Assembly (NCBI RefSeq): GCF_007858445.1
Contig: NZ_VIGV01000002.1
Location: 744,001 to 808,000, forward strand
Length of the DNA stretch: 64,000 nucleotides
Reading direction: 5' to 3'
DNA from: Tsukamurella sputi
GTDB taxonomy: Bacteria; Actinomycetota; Actinomycetes; Mycobacteriales; Mycobacteriaceae
The position numbers and the translations under genes were made by a program. Positions 16,925-25,021 of the stretch are shown in pieces. Numbering within the stretch: position 1 is the first letter of the stretch; each line of letters starts with the position of its first letter. Under the pieces are notes generated by a model. The model was not told the origin of the DNA, did no database searches, and was given only the letters and a program-made list of their open reading frames with translations.

Positions 16925-18280
16925 CTACCGCGCGCCGTCGGCCACGAAGGCGCTGCCGCGCTCCCGGTCGAGGAAGGTCTCGGACTTATTGCGCAGGAAG
17001 ACGATGTACACGAACAGCGAGATCGCGATGGTGATCGTCACGTAGGCGATGAACCACGGCACGTGCCCGGACTTCTTGGCCGCCTCGTACAACAGGGGCG
17101 CAGTACCGCCGAAGATCGAGTTGGCGAGCGCGTAGCCGATGCCGACGCCCAGGGCGCGCACGTGCGAGGGGAACAGCTCCGCCTTCACGAGCGCGTTGAT
17201 CGAGGTGTAGCCGGTGATGATCACGTAGCCGAAGCAGACCATCGCGAGCGAGGCGATGGCGACGTGCACGTTCGGCAGGTAGGTGACGAGGAAGTAGGTG
17301 TACAGGACGCCGCCCACACCGAAGAAGACGAGCATGGGCTTGCGGCCGATCCGATCGCTGATCATGCCGCCGATGGGCTGGATGAGCATGAGGAAGATCA
17401 GGCCGATCAGGTTCACCCACGTCGCCGTGAGCGCGTGATCCGTGTACGCGGTCTTGACGATGGCCGGGGCGTTCACGCTGTAGACGTAGAAGGCCAGCGT
17501 GCCGCCCATCGTGATGAGGAAGCAGAGCACGAGCTGCCGCCAGTACCCCGTGAGCAGCTCGCGCATCGTGCCCGAGCTGGTGTCCTCGCCCGCCCGGACG
17601 GCGGCCAGCTGCTCCTCGGACAGCGACTCGTCCATCGTGCGGCGCAGCCAGAAGACGACGATCGCCGCGATGCCGCCCACGAAGAAGGCGATGCGCCAGC
17701 CGAAGTCGGACACCTGCGCCTTGGAGAAGATCCCCAGTAGGACGAGCAGCATGAACTGCGCGAGAACGTGGCCGCCGACGAGCGTGACGTACTGGAACGA
17801 GGAGAAGAAGCCGCGCCGCTCGCGCGTGGCCGCCTCGGACATGTACGTCGCCGACGTGCCGTACTCGCCGCCGGTGGCGAAGCCCTGAACCAGGCGGCAC
17901 AGGATCAGGATCACGGCTGCGGCCACGCCGATCGTCTCCCGCCCGGGCACGATCGCGATGATGAAGGAACAGGCCGCCATGAGGGAGACACTCATCGTGA
18001 GCGCCGCACGCCGGCCCTTGCGATCCGCGTAGCGGCCGAAGAACCACGACCCGACGGGGCGCATGACGAAGGTGACCGCGAAGATCGCATAGACGTAGAC
18101 CGTGGAGTTCTTGTCCGCCTTGTCGAAGAACTGGCTCTCGAAGTACGTCGCGAAAACGGTGTAGACGTACACGTCGTACCACTCGACCAGGTTCCCGCTA
18201 CTGCCGCGCAGGGTGTTCCAGATCGCCCGTCGCGTCTCCGCCCGCGACGACGCGGGCGTCTTCGCACTCGATTCCGTCAT
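16925..18280 (-). CDS. MFS carrier, metabolite:H+ symporter family (second gene of MFS pair)
   Basis: Twelve-helix inner-membrane carrier of 451 residues with the MHS signature GNLVEWYDVYVY near residue 29, YADRKGRR in loop 2-3 and GFATGGEYGTSAT in helix 4-5, placing it with alpha-ketoglutarate/citrate/shikimate-type symporters. The ATG at 18280 overlaps the TGA of the upstream carrier gene (ATGA), so expression depends on that transcript. Two carriers of different MFS branches coupled in one transcript suggests uptake of two related nutrients or exchange of substrate and product. Substrate unknown. Confidence 0.8.
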   Translation of the reverse strand: MTESSAKTPASSRAETRRAIWNTLRGSSGNLVEWYDVYVYTVFATYFESQFFDKADKNSTVYVYAIFAVTFVMRPVGSWFFGRYADRKGRRAALTMSVSLMAACSFIIAIVPGRETIGVAAAVILILCRLVQGFATGGEYGTSATYMSEAATRERRGFFSSFQYVTLVGGHVLAQFMLLVLLGIFSKAQVSDFGWRIAFFVGGIAAIVVFWLRRTMDESLSEEQLAAVRAGEDTSSGTMRELLTGYWRQLVLCFLITMGGTLAFYVYSVNAPAIVKTAYTDHALTATWVNLIGLIFLMLIQPIGGMISDRIGRKPMLVFFGVGGVLYTYFLVTYLPNVHVAIASLAMVCFGYVIITGYTSINALVKAELFPSHVRALGVGIGYALANSIFGGTAPLLYEAAKKSGHVPWFIAYVTITIAISLFVYIVFLRNKSETFLDRERGSAFVADGAR

Positions 18281-19665
18281 GATCGCCTTCCGTCCTCGAC
18301 CTCGTCGGCGGAGCGGCCCGTGCTCCGGTGGCCGAGAACGGCCACCGTGATCATCAGGGCGAGCATCGCCGCCGCGACCACCGCGAACACCCACACGCTG
18401 CCACGCTCATCGAGAATCGGAAGCAGAACGAATGGAAGAAACGCGGTCACCAGCTTCGAGAGCGAGTACGCCGCCCCGGCTGCCGTACCGCGGATCGCGG
18501 TGGGATAGGAGTCCGCGAGGTACACGTGGTAGGCGTTGGAGAACAGGTTCGACGCCAGCGTGTAGCAGAAGCCGGCGAGCACGATCTGCACCGGACTCGC
18601 GGCGAACCCGAACCACAGCCCGAAGGCGGCCATCAAGCCCGCCGAGCCGATCACGAGGTAGCGGCGCTCGATCCGCTCCACGATCGGCACCGCGATCGCC
18701 GCGCCCAGCGGGTATCCGATGTACGACAACGCGACGAACAGCAGCGAGGTCTGGATCGAGTACCCCTTGGCGAGCAGGACCAGCGGCGCGATGGTGCCGA
18801 ACCCGTAGTAACCGAAGACCTCCAGCGCGGAGACGATCCACAGCATGACGGTGCGCCGGCGGTACGGCGGGCGGAACAGGTCGCGGATCGCGATCGACGT
18901 GGACTTCACCGGGCGCAGTGCCGCGTCCGGCTCGGCCAGCACCTTCCCCTCCGCGACCGCCTGCGCCTCCAGCCGGCGGACGATGGCGTCGGCCTCGTCG
19001 TACCGCCCCTGCGCCTCCAGCCAGCGCGGCGACTCCGGAAGGCCCCGTCGGACCAGCCATACGGCGAGGGAACCGAACGCACCGAAGAAGAACAGCAGTC
19101 GCCAGCCCTGCACCTCGGTCCCGCTGATGTCGAAGACGTGCGGGGTCAGCCAGCGCGCCGCGAAGCCTACGACGGGGACGCCGAGGAAGGAGACGACGTA
19201 GGCGAGCGAGATGTACTTGCCGCGCACGTTCTTCGGCAGGATGTCGGAGAGATAGGAATCGGCGAGAGCGAATTCGCCACCGATCCCGATGCCGGCGATG
19301 AACCGCGTCGCCACGAGGAAGGCGGCGTTCGGGCTGAACGCGCCCGCGAGCGACATCGCCGAGTACAGCGCCAGGTTGATCATGAACGCGGTCCGTCGTC
19401 CGTACCGGTCCGCCAGCCGGCCCATGAACAGCGCACCGATGAACTGTCCGATGAACGCCGAGGCCAGCAACAGTTTCAGCTCGTCGGGACCGAGCGCGAA
19501 GTCCTTCTTCAACACGGTCGCGATGGTCGCCGCGAGGAAGTTCTCGTATTGATCGAAGAACAGGCCGAGGCCGATCACCCCGACCGCGGCGAAGTGCAAT
19601 CGCGTCATGGGGAGGCGGTCCAGCCGGGCCGCGATGGACGGTGCCTGCGAGGTCTCGGTGGTCAC
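18277..19665 (-). CDS. MFS carrier, sugar/aromatic-acid porter type (first gene of MFS pair)
   Basis: Twelve-helix carrier of 462 residues with GRLADRYGRRTAF in loop 2-3, GIGIGGEFALADSYLSD in helix 4-5, and a long cytoplasmic middle loop with RLPESPRWL-like sequence (GLPESPRWLEA), typical of the sugar porter/SV2-like group. The GTG at 19665 is chosen because a TATATT hexamer sits 7 nt upstream inside a 20-bp palindrome; the ORF extension beyond it is not protein-like. The next carrier overlaps its stop. No enzyme or regulator gene adjoins, so the controlling repressor must be encoded elsewhere. Confidence 0.8.
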   Translation of the reverse strand: MTTETSQAPSIAARLDRLPMTRLHFAAVGVIGLGLFFDQYENFLAATIATVLKKDFALGPDELKLLLASAFIGQFIGALFMGRLADRYGRRTAFMINLALYSAMSLAGAFSPNAAFLVATRFIAGIGIGGEFALADSYLSDILPKNVRGKYISLAYVVSFLGVPVVGFAARWLTPHVFDISGTEVQGWRLLFFFGAFGSLAVWLVRRGLPESPRWLEAQGRYDEADAIVRRLEAQAVAEGKVLAEPDAALRPVKSTSIAIRDLFRPPYRRRTVMLWIVSALEVFGYYGFGTIAPLVLLAKGYSIQTSLLFVALSYIGYPLGAAIAVPIVERIERRYLVIGSAGLMAAFGLWFGFAASPVQIVLAGFCYTLASNLFSNAYHVYLADSYPTAIRGTAAGAAYSLSKLVTAFLPFVLLPILDERGSVWVFAVVAAAMLALMITVAVLGHRSTGRSADEVEDGRRS

Positions 19666-19666
19666 C

Positions 19667-19686
19667 CACCGAAATATACTTCGGTG
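19667..19686 (-). promoter_or_regulatory. Palindromic operator over the MFS-pair promoter
   Basis: Twenty-base imperfect palindrome with 10-bp half sites beginning CACCGAA and one mismatched pair. It covers the TATATT -10 (19673-19678) that lies 7 nt before the GTG start, so a bound dimeric repressor would block the promoter. Confidence 0.55.
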
Positions 19687-19775
19687 TACGAATTCACGTG
19701 TACCGAGTGTGTCCGCGGGACGAATGGCTGGTGTGATCCCCCGCGCGCCGGCGGCGGGTGGTGTTGAATCAGCCC

Positions 19776-20873
19776 GTGATCGTCGATTGCGCCCACTACC
19801 TCGACGGTGCCCGGCAGGCCGAGGGGACCCTCGCCCCGCTCGACGCCGCACGTCTGTGCACCGGGGACGGATTCGTCTGGCTCGGACTGTTCGAGCCGAC
19901 GCCCGACGAGATGGAATCGGTCCGCGAGGCCTTCGATCTGCACGAACTCGCCGTCGAGGACGCGCAGGACTACCACCTGCGCCCCAAGGTCGAGGACTTC
20001 GAGGCCTCGGTGAAGCTGGTCATTCTCCGCACGGCCAGGTACGACGACGCCCGCGAGGAGGTCGACTTCGGCGAGATCAGCGTCTTCGTCGCGAAGAACT
20101 TCGTCATCACCGTGCGGCAGGGGGTGGCGAGCGAACTGCACGAGGCGCGTGCCCGGCTGGAGCAGAAGCCCGAGCTGCTCGCGCTCGGGACCGACGCCGT
20201 TCTGTGGGCCATTCTCGACCAGGTCGTCGACGGATACGAGCCCGTCGTCGCCGGCTTGGAACACGACATCGAGCAGATCGAGGCGACGGTCTTCTCCGGT
20301 GCCGTCGCGCCCACCGAGCGGATCTACCTGCTGCGCCGCGAGGTCACCAACTTCTACCGCGCCGCGCATCCCCTGCTCGCCGTGGTCACCGCGGTCGGTA
20401 AGGGCCTCGGCGAGGAGCGCCTGGCCCCGTACCTGCGCGACGTCTACGACCGCCTCCAGCTGGTGAACGAGGAGGTCTCGGCCCAGCGCGATCTGCTCGG
20501 CACGATCCTGCAGGCGAACATCGCCGTCGTCTCGGTGCAGCAGGCCCACTCGGCGGCGCGACAGAGCTCGACGATCGAGCGGCTCACGATCCTGTCCACC
20601 ATCTTCCTCCCGCTGACCTTCGTGACCGGCTTCTTCGGCCAGAACTTCGGCTGGCTCGTCGACCACATCGGCGGCGAGTGGCAGTTCTTCATCCTGGGCA
20701 TCGGCGGTCTGCTGATCCCGCTCGTCGCGCTCGCATTGTGGCTGCGCCGCAACAAGGACCCCGAGATCGATCCGTTCGCCAGTGCGCACCACGGCGGGCA
20801 CTCCACCTCGGGCGGTGCCGCGTCGGCGATCGGCGGCCAACCGCCGGCCGACCGGGCCGACGGTCAGCGCTGA
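19776..20873 (+). CDS. CorA-like divalent cation channel with GQN signature
   Basis: CorA-superfamily membrane protein for Mg2+ or related divalent ions. From the GTG at 19776 it has 365 residues: a large cytoplasmic alpha/beta domain, a long stalk helix, and two C-terminal transmembrane helices (about 275-295 and 310-330). The pore signature, normally GMN, reads GQN here (TGFFGQNFGWL), so selectivity may differ. A GTG 18 nt further upstream (19758) is also possible. The acidic loop after the signature (LVDHIGGEW) keeps a glutamate near the MPEL position of CorA. No M-box riboswitch was seen. Confidence 0.82.
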   Translation: MIVDCAHYLDGARQAEGTLAPLDAARLCTGDGFVWLGLFEPTPDEMESVREAFDLHELAVEDAQDYHLRPKVEDFEASVKLVILRTARYDDAREEVDFGEISVFVAKNFVITVRQGVASELHEARARLEQKPELLALGTDAVLWAILDQVVDGYEPVVAGLEHDIEQIEATVFSGAVAPTERIYLLRREVTNFYRAAHPLLAVVTAVGKGLGEERLAPYLRDVYDRLQLVNEEVSAQRDLLGTILQANIAVVSVQQAHSAARQSSTIERLTILSTIFLPLTFVTGFFGQNFGWLVDHIGGEWQFFILGIGGLLIPLVALALWLRRNKDPEIDPFASAHHGGHSTSGGAASAIGGQPPADRADGQR

Positions 20874-20902
20874 GACCGCCCCGTCGGCCCCGTTCCGGCG
20901 AG

Positions 20903-20908
20903 TAGCCT
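20903..20908 (+). promoter_or_regulatory. Leaderless -10 of the sirtuin-GH3 transcript
   Basis: TAGCCT, 6 nt before the GTG at 20915. Confidence 0.6.
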
Positions 20909-20914
20909 GGTGGC

Positions 20915-21808
20915 GTGCGCACTGCGATACCCGCCTGGGAGCCCGCGGAGGCCACGGCGCCCGATGCCGACTGGGCAGAACGGCTCGACCGGGCTCGGAA
21001 GCTGCTGATCGGGCGGAGCATCGTCGCTCTCACCGGCGCGGGCGTCTCCACCGCGTCCGGCATCCCCGACTACCGCAGCCCGGGGGCTCCCCGTCGGACT
21101 CCGATGACGCTCCAGCAGTTCCTCGGCTCCGCCGAGTTCCGGCGACGGTACTGGGCGCGCAACCACCTCGGCTGGCGGCACATGGATTCCGCGCGGCCCA
21201 ACGCCGCGCACCGGGCTCTGGCCGCACTCCCCGGCGTGACGGGGGTGATCACCCAGAACGTCGACCTGTTGCATCTGAAGGCGGGTTCGCGCGGGGTGAT
21301 CGACCTCCACGGCAACTACGCCCAGGTTCGCTGTCTGAGTTGCGACTACCGGATCAGCCGCCACCGCCTGCACGCCCGGCTCGAGCCGCTCAACGCCGGC
21401 TTCACGGCACGGATCGCCGGACGCGGCGCGCTCGAGGTCGCGCCGGACGCCGACGTCGTGGTCGAGGACACGACGGACTTCACGATGGTCGACTGCCCCA
21501 CGTGCGACGGCGTGCTCAAGCCCGACATCGTCTACTTCGGCGAGTCGGTGCCCAAGCCGCGCGTCGCGCGGGCCTTCGACGCGGTGGACGGCGCCGACGC
21601 CCTGCTCGTGCTCGGCACCTCCCTCACCGTGATGTCCGGCCTCCGGTTCGTGCGGCACGCCGCCAAACAGGGCAAACCCGTCGTCATCGTCAACCGCGGA
21701 CGTACGCGTGGCGACGAGCTGGCGGACGTCACCGTCGACGTGGACGTGGCAACGGCGCTGAACCGCCTCACCGACGACCGTCGCACCCCGACCGAGAGGA
21801 CCCGATGA
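20915..21808 (+). CDS. Sir2-family NAD-dependent protein deacylase
   Basis: Sirtuin that removes acyl groups from lysine side chains with NAD. The 297-residue protein shows the NAD loop GAGVSTASGIPDYRSPG near residue 35, QNVDLLH, the catalytic His in IDLHGN, and a four-Cys zinc site (CLSC ... CPTC). The insertion between the two Cys pairs is longer than in CobB, as in the actinobacterial class. It is leaderless from TAGCCT and overlaps the GH3 gene by ATGA; the functional link to a glucosidase is not obvious. Confidence 0.9.
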   Translation: MRTAIPAWEPAEATAPDADWAERLDRARKLLIGRSIVALTGAGVSTASGIPDYRSPGAPRRTPMTLQQFLGSAEFRRRYWARNHLGWRHMDSARPNAAHRALAALPGVTGVITQNVDLLHLKAGSRGVIDLHGNYAQVRCLSCDYRISRHRLHARLEPLNAGFTARIAGRGALEVAPDADVVVEDTTDFTMVDCPTCDGVLKPDIVYFGESVPKPRVARAFDAVDGADALLVLGTSLTVMSGLRFVRHAAKQGKPVVIVNRGRTRGDELADVTVDVDVATALNRLTDDRRTPTERTR

Positions 21809-24018
21809 CCTCCGCCGCCGACCTGTCGCTCGAGGACCGCGCCCGGCTCCTCACGGGCGCCGACTTCTGGACCACCGCCGCGGCCCCCGGAGTCCCGTCG
21901 ATCGTGCTGACCGACGGACCGCACGGCGTGCGCCGCCAGATCGGGGCATCGGATCATCTCGGGCTGAACGCGGCCGCACCCGCGACCTGTTTCCCGCCGG
22001 CCGTCGCAGTGGGGTCCAGCTGGAACCCGGAGCTCGCACGGTGCATCGGCGCGGCGGTCGCCGCCGAGGCGCGGGCACTCGGCGTCGCCGTCGTCCTGGG
22101 TCCCGGCGTGAACATCAAGCGGCACCCGCTGTGCGGCAGGAACTTCGAGTACTACTCGGAGGACCCGCTCCTGGCCGGTGCGCTCGGCGCCGCCCAGGTG
22201 CAGGGGCTGCAGAACGGTGGCGCGGGCGCATCGGTGAAGCACTTCGCGCTGAACAACCAGGAGACCGAGCGCATGCGGATCAGCGTGGACGCGGATCCGC
22301 GCACCGTCCGCGAGATCTATCTGCCCGCCTTCGAGACGATCATCCGCGAGGCGGCGCCCGCGACCGTGATGTGCTCCTACAACCGCATCGGCGGCGTCTA
22401 CGCCTCCGAGAACCCGTGGCTGCTCACCACCGTCCTGCGGGACGAGTGGGGATTCGGGGGCCTCGTCGTCTCCGACTGGGGTGCGGTCCACGATCCCGTC
22501 GCCTCGGTGCGGGCCGGCCTCGACCTCGAGATGCCACACGGCCCGCACAGCACCGCGAAGGTCGTCGCCGCCATCGAAGCCGGCGAGCTCGACGAGGCCG
22601 TCGTGACGGGCGCGGCGCAGCGCGTGATCGATCTGGCGCGCTGGGCACCGTCGGATCACGAGCCCGCGCCGGACCTCGGCGCGCACCACGCTCTGGCGCG
22701 GGAGGCGGCGGCGGAGTGCGCCGTGCTGCTGCGCAACGAGAACGCGACGCTCCCCCTGGGTACCGGCTCCGGCCCGATCGCCGTGATCGGCGAACTGGCG
22801 CGCACCCCGCGCTTCCAGGGCGGCGGTTCGAGCCACATCAACGCCACCCGCGTCGACGTGCCGCTCGACGAGATCAGCTCGCAGGGTGCCGATCTGGGTC
22901 TCACCGTGGAGTTCGCGGCGGGGTACGCACTGGACGACGAGGGCGACGCCGAGTCCCTCCGCGCCGAGGCGGTCGCCACGGCCGGCCGGTCCGGCGTGGC
23001 GGTGGTCTTCGCCGGGCTCACCGAGTCCGAGGAGTCCGAGGGCTTCGACCGCCCCGATCTCGCGATCGCCCCTCGGCAGGTCGAACTCGTCCGCGCGGTC
23101 GCGGCCGCAGCACCCCGCACGGTCGTCGTCCTGGTCGGCGGGGGCGTGGTCGAACTGGAGTCGTGGCACGACGAGGTGGACGCGATCCTCGAGACCTTCC
23201 TCCTGGGCCAGGGCGGCGGCGCGGCCGTCGCGGACCTGCTGTTCGGCCGAGCGGAACCGTCGGGCCGGCTCGCGGAGACGATCCCCCACCGGCTCGAGGA
23301 GACGCCCGCATTCGGCACCTTCCCCGGCGAACTGGGCACCGTGCGCTACGGCGAAGGTCTCCTGGTGGGGTACCGCTGGTACACCACGCGCGGAATCGCC
23401 CCGCGGTACCCGTTCGGTCACGGTCTGAGCTATACCGACTTCGCGGTCGACGACCTCGCCGTCCAGGTCACCGGCACCGACAGCGCGACCGCCACGGTGC
23501 GCGTCACGAACACCGGATCGCGCGCCGGGAGTCACGTGGTGCAGCTGTACATCGGCGGCGGGCCCGGCCCCGTCTTCCGGCCCCGACGGTCCCTGGCCGC
23601 GTTCCGCAAGGTCGCGCTCGAACCCGGCGAGTCGACGACGGTGACCCTCGACCTGCCGCGACGGGCCTTCGCCTTCTGGGACGTGCGGCGCGGCGACTGG
23701 GTCGTCGCACCCGGCCCCTACCTCGTGGAGGCGGGGCGCAGCAGCTCGGACATCGACGCCGCAGCGGAGATCGTGCTCGACGGCGACACCATCGTCGAAG
23801 CCCTGGACATGGATTCGACCATCACCGAGTGGGCGTCACACCCCGTCGCGGGCGAGGGCTTCCGCGCAGCACTCGCGGGGGCCGCGGGCGGCATGCCCGC
23901 CGACCAGCTGCTGGAGCTCGCCGGTTCGATGCCGCTCGGGAAGGCGCTCGACATGCTGCCCGGACCGGCCGGCGACGAGGCGCGGGCCCGGCTGGAGGCC
24001 GCGGTCGCCGCGCAGTGA
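21805..24018 (+). CDS. Glycoside hydrolase family 3 beta-glucosidase-like enzyme
   Basis: Hydrolase for beta-linked glucosides or xylosides, 737 residues. Domains: GH3 TIM barrel (about 1-290) with nucleophile D224 in VVSDWGAV and substrate motifs KHFALNNQE and EYYSEDP; GH3 C-terminal alpha/beta domain (about 310-510); fibronectin-III-like domain (about 560-630, GSHVVQLYI). No signal peptide, so cytoplasmic, acting on imported oligosaccharides or glycosylated natural products. The ATG is coupled to the sirtuin stop (ATGA). A hairpin at 24019-24036 directly follows the stop. Exact specificity unknown. Confidence 0.9.
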   Translation: MTSAADLSLEDRARLLTGADFWTTAAAPGVPSIVLTDGPHGVRRQIGASDHLGLNAAAPATCFPPAVAVGSSWNPELARCIGAAVAAEARALGVAVVLGPGVNIKRHPLCGRNFEYYSEDPLLAGALGAAQVQGLQNGGAGASVKHFALNNQETERMRISVDADPRTVREIYLPAFETIIREAAPATVMCSYNRIGGVYASENPWLLTTVLRDEWGFGGLVVSDWGAVHDPVASVRAGLDLEMPHGPHSTAKVVAAIEAGELDEAVVTGAAQRVIDLARWAPSDHEPAPDLGAHHALAREAAAECAVLLRNENATLPLGTGSGPIAVIGELARTPRFQGGGSSHINATRVDVPLDEISSQGADLGLTVEFAAGYALDDEGDAESLRAEAVATAGRSGVAVVFAGLTESEESEGFDRPDLAIAPRQVELVRAVAAAAPRTVVVLVGGGVVELESWHDEVDAILETFLLGQGGGAAVADLLFGRAEPSGRLAETIPHRLEETPAFGTFPGELGTVRYGEGLLVGYRWYTTRGIAPRYPFGHGLSYTDFAVDDLAVQVTGTDSATATVRVTNTGSRAGSHVVQLYIGGGPGPVFRPRRSLAAFRKVALEPGESTTVTLDLPRRAFAFWDVRRGDWVVAPGPYLVEAGRSSSDIDAAAEIVLDGDTIVEALDMDSTITEWASHPVAGEGFRAALAGAAGGMPADQLLELAGSMPLGKALDMLPGPAGDEARARLEAAVAAQ

Positions 24019-24036
24019 CCGCTCTGCTCAGAGCGG
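24019..24036 (+). terminator. Hairpin after the GH3 gene
   Basis: Perfect 7-bp arms CCGCTCT/AGAGCGG with a 4-nt loop, starting one base after the GH3 stop codon and ending 30 nt before the XRE promoter. It could be a terminator or a regulator site for the next gene. Confidence 0.5.
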
Positions 24037-24065
24037 ATCCGACGGTGCCCGGCGCCCGGGGGTCG

Positions 24066-24071
24066 TAGCGT
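24066..24071 (+). promoter_or_regulatory. Leaderless -10 of the XRE regulator
   Basis: TAGCGT, 7 nt before the ATG at 24079. Confidence 0.6.
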
Positions 24072-24078
24072 TGCCGGT

Positions 24079-24432
24079 ATGACGATCCGCGGCGAGGCAC
24101 TGTTCCGGCACGAACTCGGCGCCCACCTACGCCGATTGCGGCACGAGCGGGGTGAACGCCTGACGGATACCGCTGAGCGGGCCGGGATCTCACCGCAGTA
24201 CCTGTCCGAGATCGAGCGGGGCCTCAAGGATCCGTCCAGCGAGATGCTCGCCGCGATCGCCGGCGCCTTGGACACCGGGGTCGGGGCCGTCGCGATCGAG
24301 GTGGGACGACGCCTGCAGCCGGCCCGGCCCGCCCTGCGCCTGGATCTCACGACGACCGCGGTGCCGGCGGCCCGCCCCGTCTCCCCCGCTCCGGCATCCC
24401 AGGGCCCCCGCCTCCTGGCCCTGGCGGCGTGA
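24079..24432 (+). CDS. PopR/ClgR-like XRE regulator with ssrA-like C-terminus
   Basis: A 117-residue helix-turn-helix protein (HTH about 14-70, with ISPQYLSEIERGLKDPSSE as the recognition-helix region), closely resembling the ClgR/PopR group that activates clp genes in actinobacteria. The rest is Pro/Ala-rich and ends in LLALAA, so the last four residues are identical to the ALAA end of ssrA degradation tags. In Streptomyces lividans PopR is a ClpP substrate through two terminal alanines and controls clpP3clpP4; the same logic fits here because the gene is convergent with, and ends 4 nt from, a second clpP pair. Leaderless from TAGCGT. Homology to PopR rather than ClgR is inferred from the neighbours. 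Confidence 0.8.
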   Translation: MTIRGEALFRHELGAHLRRLRHERGERLTDTAERAGISPQYLSEIERGLKDPSSEMLAAIAGALDTGVGAVAIEVGRRLQPARPALRLDLTTTAVPAARPVSPAPASQGPRLLALAA

Positions 24433-24436
24433 CGGT

Positions 24437-25021
24437 TCAGGCCTCCTCGATCACCTCGTCGATCAGTCCGTAGCCGACGGCCTCCTCCGCGGTGAAGACG
24501 CGGTCGTGATCGGTGTCCGCACGCAGTTCCTCGGGCGTCCGCCCGGTGTGCCGCGCCAGCACCCGTTCCATCTGCGCGCGGACGCGGATCACCTCGTCGG
24601 CCTGGAGGATCAGGTCCGGGATCGTGCCGCGCCCCTGCGCGGAGGGCTGGTGCAGCACCACGCGCGCGTGCGGCAGGCCCATCCGCCGGCCGGGTGTGCC
24701 GCCCGCGAGGAGCAGCGCGCCCACCGCGACGGCCTGGCCGACGCAGGTGGTGGCGATCGCCGGCCGGATGTACCGCATGGTGTCGTAGATCGCCAGCGCC
24801 GCACTGGGATCACCGCCCTCGCAGTTGATGTACAGCTGGATCTCGCCATCGCCGTCGGAGGCGAGGAAGAGCAGCTGGGCGACGATCGCGTTCGCGACGC
24901 CCGCGTCGATCGCCGTGCCGAGGTAGACGACGCGCTCGGAGAGCAGGTGCGAGTAGACGTCGGTGATCCGCTCGCCGTTCGGGCGTCGGTCGATGACATT
25001 GGGAATGGTGTACGTGCTCAT
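24437..25021 (-). CDS. ClpP-like subunit lacking the catalytic serine
   Basis: ClpP-fold protein of 194 residues, second gene of an accessory clpP pair. The Ser-protease nucleophile position reads Ala: GQAVAVG replaces the usual GQAASMG, with Ala99 at codon 24725-24727. His124 (LHQPS) and Asp173 (HDRVF) of the triad are kept. The oxyanion-hole strand is also changed: CEGGD where active ClpP has SPGGS. The subunit should therefore be inactive and serve as structural or regulatory partner in a mixed ring, like ClpR. It overlaps the active paralogue upstream by ATGA. The axial-loop N-terminus resembles ClpP2 (YSHLLSERVVYLG). Confidence 0.88.
   Translation of the reverse strand: MSTYTIPNVIDRRPNGERITDVYSHLLSERVVYLGTAIDAGVANAIVAQLLFLASDGDGEIQLYINCEGGDPSAALAIYDTMRYIRPAIATTCVGQAVAVGALLLAGGTPGRRMGLPHARVVLHQPSAQGRGTIPDLILQADEVIRVRAQMERVLARHTGRTPEELRADTDHDRVFTAEEAVGYGLIDEVIEEA

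Noticed and set aside
21532-23535. 667-codon open frame on the minus strand
   Set aside because: Antisense to the GH3 gene; Arg/Ala-rich and without recognisable motifs.
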